Assembly (NCBI GenBank): GCA_964649005.1 | Contig: CAZYMD010000219.1 | Coordinates: 1-7,691 of the forward strand | Length of the DNA: 7,691 bases | Direction: 5' to 3' | Origin: CAZGMJ01 sp964649005 | Lineage (GTDB): Bacteria; Planctomycetota; Phycisphaerae; Sedimentisphaerales; Anaerobacaceae | Shown: positions 4,591 through 7,691 of the stretch, one piece after another | Layout of the letters: every line of letters begins with the position of its first letter | How positions within the stretch are numbered: position 1 is the first letter of the stretch | The notes under the pieces: generated by a model | What the model saw: the letters and a program-made list of their open reading frames with translations, nothing else | Database searches by the model: none | Told to the model about the DNA's origin: nothing | Translations under genes and position numbers: made by a program

Positions 4591-6780
4591 GTGAATATAA
4601 GGACTCTCATAACAGTGTTGGTTATTCTGTTGGCGTGCCTCGGCGGGCGGGCGGACGCTGAGCTGCTGAACATCATCATCGTGGCGGAACACGATGGCGG
4701 GTCCGAGCAGCGGTACAGGCAGTTCCTTCAGGAAATCTATCGTGGCAATGCGGTGGTGAGCATCGAGCCCGACAGGTACGATGAATATCTGAGCGATAAT
4801 AAGAAACTCGAGCTTGAGGCGGCCGATCTGATAGTCATTTCCAGGGACACCCAGAGCAGGCAGTACAATGGTGACGCGAAGTTTTGGAATGATGTCAACG
4901 TGCCCATACTGAACCATAACGCCAAGCTCGCGCGAAGTGTAGGCTATCGGTTCTGGGACTGGCTGGCGGGTGACACGGTCAGTTGCGATCCGTGCGTGCA
5001 TCTGACTGTGAGCGATCCTTGCGATCCGATTTTCAGCGGGGTCGATATATCCGGTGGAGTGGTTCGGATGTTTGGAGCCGGGCTGGATGTGGATCACAGC
5101 GATCAATGGTCCGCAGGCAACGGCATGGTTGTGGCCGCCGGTGACGGCGGGGTAGCAATCGCACGCTGGTTCGGGAGTGAGGCGAAATACTATAAGTGGT
5201 CACTTTACGGACCCGGCGGGCCGCGGGTGTTTTTTGCGATGCCCGACAAGGCGGGCGATTTTTTCGACGATGCGAGCGACGATGCGCTGCTAATGCTGAA
5301 GAACGCCATCGTTTCGCTGCTGCCTGTGTCACTGCCTGGCGGTGACATAGACGGTGACGCTGATGTTGACTTCGAGGACGTTGCTGTTTTCGCAGGATGC
5401 AGAGCGGCCGGTGAGAATCTTGCGGACGTGGACTGCAATTGCGCCGATCTATCGGGCGACGGAATATTGAATTATAAAGATCTGGCGATTATCGCGGTGA
5501 CGTGGCTCGATGGTGTTGATGTCACCGGGCCTGAGCCTGAGGTTACTGAGTGGGAGAGCGAGCCTGAGACGGTTTCTACGGCGTCGATTCGTATGGCGGC
5601 GAAGATGGCTCTGGATTCTCAGAACGGGGTACGATACTACTTCGAGTGCGTCAGCGGGAACGGGCCTGACAGCGGGTGGCAGTTCAAGGAAATGTTCGAG
5701 CCGAACGCATTGACACCCGGGCAGCCGTATACGTACAGAGTGAAGGCGCGTGACACTTCGACTAATATGAACGAGAGCGAGTGGTCGACGTTGGAGAGCG
5801 CCAGGACGTTCGGGTTTTACCGCTATATCGCGGATGCTTCGGCGGCGGTGGCGCTCGATGCGAACCTTGTGATTGTTGGCGGTGACGAGGAAGATTTTCT
5901 GCGCGTGTACCGGTGGGACGATCCGGGTTCGGCGCCGGTTCTGGATATAGACCTTGTGGCGTATTTGAATATCGAGCCGTTGCACCCTGAGATGGATATC
6001 GAGGGGGCGACATGGTTCGGGGACAGGATTTTCTGGATAACCTCGCACGGCAGGAGCAGGAACGGTGTGTACCAGTACAGCCGGTACCAGTTCTATGCGA
6101 CGACGGTGACTGTCGATGGGCCGTATATCAATTTCAGGTTCGACGGGAATTACATCGATTTGGTCGACGATCTGATCGAGTACGATTCGGTGTACGATTT
6201 GGGGCTTGCGGATGCTATCGGAGTTTCGGGCGAGCATATTGATGCGAACACGATTTCTGATCTGGCACCTAAGGTCGACGGGCTGAATATCGAGGGGCTT
6301 TGCACTACGGCTGAGGGAGACTCGATTTTTATCGCGTTTAGAAATCCGAGGCCTGAGGTGGATGGTGACAAACACGCGTTGATAATCGGGCTGAGGAATC
6401 CGGAGCAGGTCGTTCTGTTCGGGGCGAAGGCTCAGTTCGATCCGCCTATTCTGCTCGATCTTGACGGTTTTGGCATTCGGAGCATTGAGTATTCGCAGAG
6501 TATGGGGGCGTACCTGATAATGGCGGGCTCGCACAAGGCGGGGGCCGATGAGCCTGTGCAGATACTGTACTGCTACGATGATTCGACGGGAGCGCTCGAC
6601 AAGATCTGCAAATTCCCTGTGATTACGCCTGAGGCGATGTTCCAGTTCCCGCAGAGTAGTGATATTCAGCTTCTCAGCGACGATGGGGTGCTGCTTATTG
6701 AGACTCCGTTCGGAACCATCGAGAACAAGTACCTGCCTGTACCTCAGAGAACTTTCAGGAGCTATACGATCCAGCCGTAG
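4591..6780 (+). CDS. Secreted multidomain protein: ThuA-like, dockerin-like, Fn3-like and DUF3616 propeller
   Basis: The product has 729 residues from GTG 4591. Residues 1-23 (NIRTLITVLVILLACLGG, then ADA cleavage) are a signal peptide. Residues 24-245 look like a ThuA / glutamine-amidotransferase-like alpha/beta fold, with ELLNIIIVAEHDGG, ADLIVISR (78-85), VPILNHNA and a GGPRVFFAMPDKAGDFF end. I see no catalytic Cys-His pair. Residues 252-306 hold two EF-hand-like loops, DIDGDADVDFED and DLSGDGILNYKD, the dockerin type I pattern common in planctomycete exported proteins. Residues about 312-407 form an Fn3-like module (YYFECVSGNGPDSGW, TPGQPYTYRVKARD). Residues 410-729 match DUF3616: DASAAVALDAN (415-425), LRVYRWDD, then DIEGATWFGDRIFWITSHGR (469-488) and NIEGLCTT (566-573). 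DUF3616 is predicted to be a beta-propeller of unknown activity. The protein is probably extracellular, for binding or assembly. It has its own promoter and no close partner downstream. Domain calls are solid except ThuA, which is moderate. Confidence 0.92.
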   Translation: MNIRTLITVLVILLACLGGRADAELLNIIIVAEHDGGSEQRYRQFLQEIYRGNAVVSIEPDRYDEYLSDNKKLELEAADLIVISRDTQSRQYNGDAKFWNDVNVPILNHNAKLARSVGYRFWDWLAGDTVSCDPCVHLTVSDPCDPIFSGVDISGGVVRMFGAGLDVDHSDQWSAGNGMVVAAGDGGVAIARWFGSEAKYYKWSLYGPGGPRVFFAMPDKAGDFFDDASDDALLMLKNAIVSLLPVSLPGGDIDGDADVDFEDVAVFAGCRAAGENLADVDCNCADLSGDGILNYKDLAIIAVTWLDGVDVTGPEPEVTEWESEPETVSTASIRMAAKMALDSQNGVRYYFECVSGNGPDSGWQFKEMFEPNALTPGQPYTYRVKARDTSTNMNESEWSTLESARTFGFYRYIADASAAVALDANLVIVGGDEEDFLRVYRWDDPGSAPVLDIDLVAYLNIEPLHPEMDIEGATWFGDRIFWITSHGRSRNGVYQYSRYQFYATTVTVDGPYINFRFDGNYIDLVDDLIEYDSVYDLGLADAIGVSGEHIDANTISDLAPKVDGLNIEGLCTTAEGDSIFIAFRNPRPEVDGDKHALIIGLRNPEQVVLFGAKAQFDPPILLDLDGFGIRSIEYSQSMGAYLIMAGSHKAGADEPVQILYCYDDSTGALDKICKFPVITPEAMFQFPQSSDIQLLSDDGVLLIETPFGTIENKYLPVPQRTFRSYTIQP

Positions 6781-6878
6781 CGGCTTGTGGTTCGGGTTTC
6801 TTGTCTTGTGAATCGTGGTTTGCGTTTCTTAATGGCTCATTGTGCGTGTGGAATCGTTTCGGTATTGCCTATATTAAC

Positions 6879-7110
6879 CCACCTGGGGCGTGCCTTTGGC
6901 ATTGGCTTTGTTTTGCGCACATGGTGTGGGTAGAAGCGTGAATGCGTTTTGTGTGTTGCCTATTTTGACATTGGCTTTGTTTTTCATAATCTGGTACTGA
7001 GTTGAGGGCGCGGTATTGTAACAATGTGTTGGATGCCAAAGCTTGCCTATATTTCCCAGGTTCACTGTTGTGATCCACCTGGGGTGTGCCTTCGGCATTG
7101 GCTTTGTTTT
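6879..7110 (-). repeat. 36-base dispersed repeat, two near-identical copies (6879-6914 and 7075-7110)
   Basis: Both copies read CCACCTGGGGYGTGCCTTYG then GCATTGGCTTTGTTTT on the plus strand. They differ at 2 of 36 positions and begin 196 bases apart in the same orientation. A shorter copy (CATTGGCTTTGTTTT) stands between them at 6969-6983. Each unit is preceded at variable distance by TTGCCTATATT or TTGCCTATTTT (6865, 6958, 7043). On the minus strand the units translate as NKANAKGTPQ or KTKPMPKAHPRW. I have met such strings in predicted planctomycete hypothetical proteins, which is memory and not a search result. It is probably an extragenic repetitive element, not coding. Confidence 0.8.
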
Positions 7111-7186
7111 TTTGTCCGCTGTAACATGGCAATTGGTCGTAATCTTTTGTAGTAGCTGAGGTTGTGTCGTTTTGTAGGTCGGGCGA

Positions 7187-7278
7187 ATTGGGTTTGTTTT
7201 TTCAAAAAGTGTTGTGAGTAGATGCGGGTTCATCGGTTCTTTGCCAGGACAAGATTGGGTTTGTTTGGGTTTGTTTTT
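7187..7278 (-). repeat. Degenerate copies of the TTGGCTTTGTTTT core
   Basis: ATTGGGTTTGTTTT occurs at 7187-7200 and ATTGGGTTTGTTTGGGTTTG at 7254-7273. The second is itself a local duplication of TTGGGTTTGT. They keep the core of the upstream repeat with C changed to G but have lost the CCACCTGGGG arm. Confidence 0.55.
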
Positions 7279-7378
7279 ATTGTGCTTTTTGCAGGCATAT
7301 TTAATGTATGCCTTTGTATTATAAGTAGTTGCATCGCGTTTTTGTGTTTTGCAGTTTTGGTCATTTTTCACGTTTTTT

Positions 7379-7399
7379 GCTCACTTTTGAGCAGTTTTT
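7379..7399 (+). terminator. Weak candidate rho-independent terminator
   Basis: GCTCA (7379-7383) and TGAGC (7388-7392) form a five-base-pair stem with a four-base loop, followed after AG by five T. The stem is short, and it lies about 600 bases after the nearest upstream stop codon. It may end read-through transcription or be chance in T-rich DNA. Confidence 0.3.
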
Positions 7400-7458
7400 G
7401 ACTGAAATTGAACGGAATTGACTGGTTTTTATCATTTAGCCTCAGAGAGCATCGAGTG

Positions 7459-7598
7459 GTCGGGACCTTCAGGATTGGGTTCCCCAGTAGATCGGGACAA
7501 GTTGTTTTGCATTTTTTTGTTTCGCTTGTGCCTGGTTTCAGGTGAATACTTACGCGTCGGTTCCCCGCCCCTGAGGGGCAAGCTGGATCGGGACCTTC
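7459..7598. repeat. Second short repeat family (TCGGGACCTTC / GGTTCCCC / GATCGGGAC)
   Basis: TCGGGACCTTC occurs at 7460-7470 and 7588-7598. GGTTCCCC occurs at 7478-7485 and 7559-7566. GATCGGGAC occurs at 7490-7498 and 7586-7594. Three different words repeated within 140 bases indicate a duplicated or mosaic intergenic element, not chance. No reading frame runs through it with a ribosome site. Confidence 0.55.
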
Positions 7599-7625
7599 GG
7601 CTTTACGGAGGTTGTTGGGGTCCCG
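7567..7625. other. Two adjacent inverted repeats
   Basis: GCCCC-TGA-GGGGC (7567-7579) is a tight perfect hairpin with a three-base loop. Ten bases later CGGGACC (7589-7595) pairs with GGTCCCG (7619-7625) across a 23-base loop. Neither is followed by a T run, so terminators are unlikely. They may be structured RNA or part of the repeat element. Confidence 0.45.
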
Positions 7626-7691
7626 GCTCGGTTACTGGATCAGGTCCAGCACATGGCTCAGGAGAAGGTTACTATTTACGGTTTTGTAATG

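Larger units (their letters stand above)
6781..7691. other. Gene-poor T-rich 3' region
   Basis: No convincing coding sequence lies in these 911 bases. The plus strand is strongly T-rich between about 7130 and 7440, which produces long, low-complexity Lys/Asn/Thr open frames on the minus strand (6874-7371 and 6869-7132). These lack ribosome sites and domain-like composition, and they overlap each other in different frames across the repeats. The region holds two families of short direct repeats (6879-7278 and 7459-7598) and a few hairpins. Confidence 0.7.

Noticed and set aside
5449..6534. Minus-strand open frame of 361 codons opposite the DUF3616 region
   Set aside because: It is Arg/His-rich antisense of a well-supported protein and has no motif of its own.
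6865..7278. CRISPR array
   Set aside because: The repeats are irregularly spaced and unequal in length, only two are near-complete, and there are no cas genes.
6874..7371. Minus-strand open frame of 165 codons (and 6869-7132 in another frame)
   Set aside because: It is rich in Lys/Asn/Thr/Gln because the DNA is T-rich on the plus strand. It runs through the repeat copies, has no ribosome site and no domain-like pattern, and overlaps another open frame of similar quality.
7408..7435. TTGAAC-16-TATCAT promoter-like pair
   Set aside because: It is only a partial match in T-rich DNA, with no supported gene downstream in the window.

Overview
The window reads as a metagenome-scaffold fragment from a Planctomycetota bacterium, most likely a polysaccharide-degrading member of the Phycisphaerae / Sedimentisphaerales group. 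Three things suggest this. One secreted protein combines a dockerin-like EF-hand pair, a fibronectin-like domain and a DUF3616-type propeller. Carbohydrate-active genes stand beside small uncharacterised proteins. The non-coding 3' tail carries A-rich repeats whose translation gives 'NKAN' / 'KTKP' strings that I associate with planctomycete intergenic DNA. The taxon is an inference, since the window holds no marker gene. A run of exactly 100 N shows that this is a scaffolded draft assembly.

Layout. (1) 1-712, minus strand: the N-terminal 237 residues of a secreted GH28 (polygalacturonase-type) enzyme, cut by the window edge. (2) 713-1032: divergent intergenic region. (3) 1033-2366, plus: a lipoprotein with a Lys-Glu-Pro linker and two successive beta-sandwich domains of carboxypeptidase-regulatory type, interrupted by the assembly gap at 1157-1256. 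(4) 2451-3524, plus: a secreted GH43-like five-bladed propeller glycosidase with a GTG start. (5) 3521-3946, plus: an uncharacterised cytoplasmic protein of about 130-141 aa that overlaps gene 4 by ATGA. (6) 4001-4327, plus: a stand-alone TfoX N-terminal domain protein. (7) 4591-6780, plus: a 729-aa secreted protein with ThuA-like, dockerin-like, Fn3-like and DUF3616 parts, behind an extended -10 promoter. (8) 6781-7691: no convincing gene. This T-rich stretch contains two families of short repeats, hairpins and, at the very end, an undecidable open frame.

The GH28 and GH43-like enzymes together point to pectin or pectin-arabinan breakdown outside the cytoplasm. The lipoprotein and the dockerin/DUF3616 protein are probably surface or secreted accessory proteins. 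The two small cytoplasmic proteins look like ordinary passengers. I see no defence system, CRISPR array, transposase, tRNA or rRNA. The most useful corrections to a default annotation are the edge GH28 gene, the frame-breaking N gap, which heals if a 13-bp overlap is merged, and the GTG starts that reveal signal peptides on two secreted proteins.
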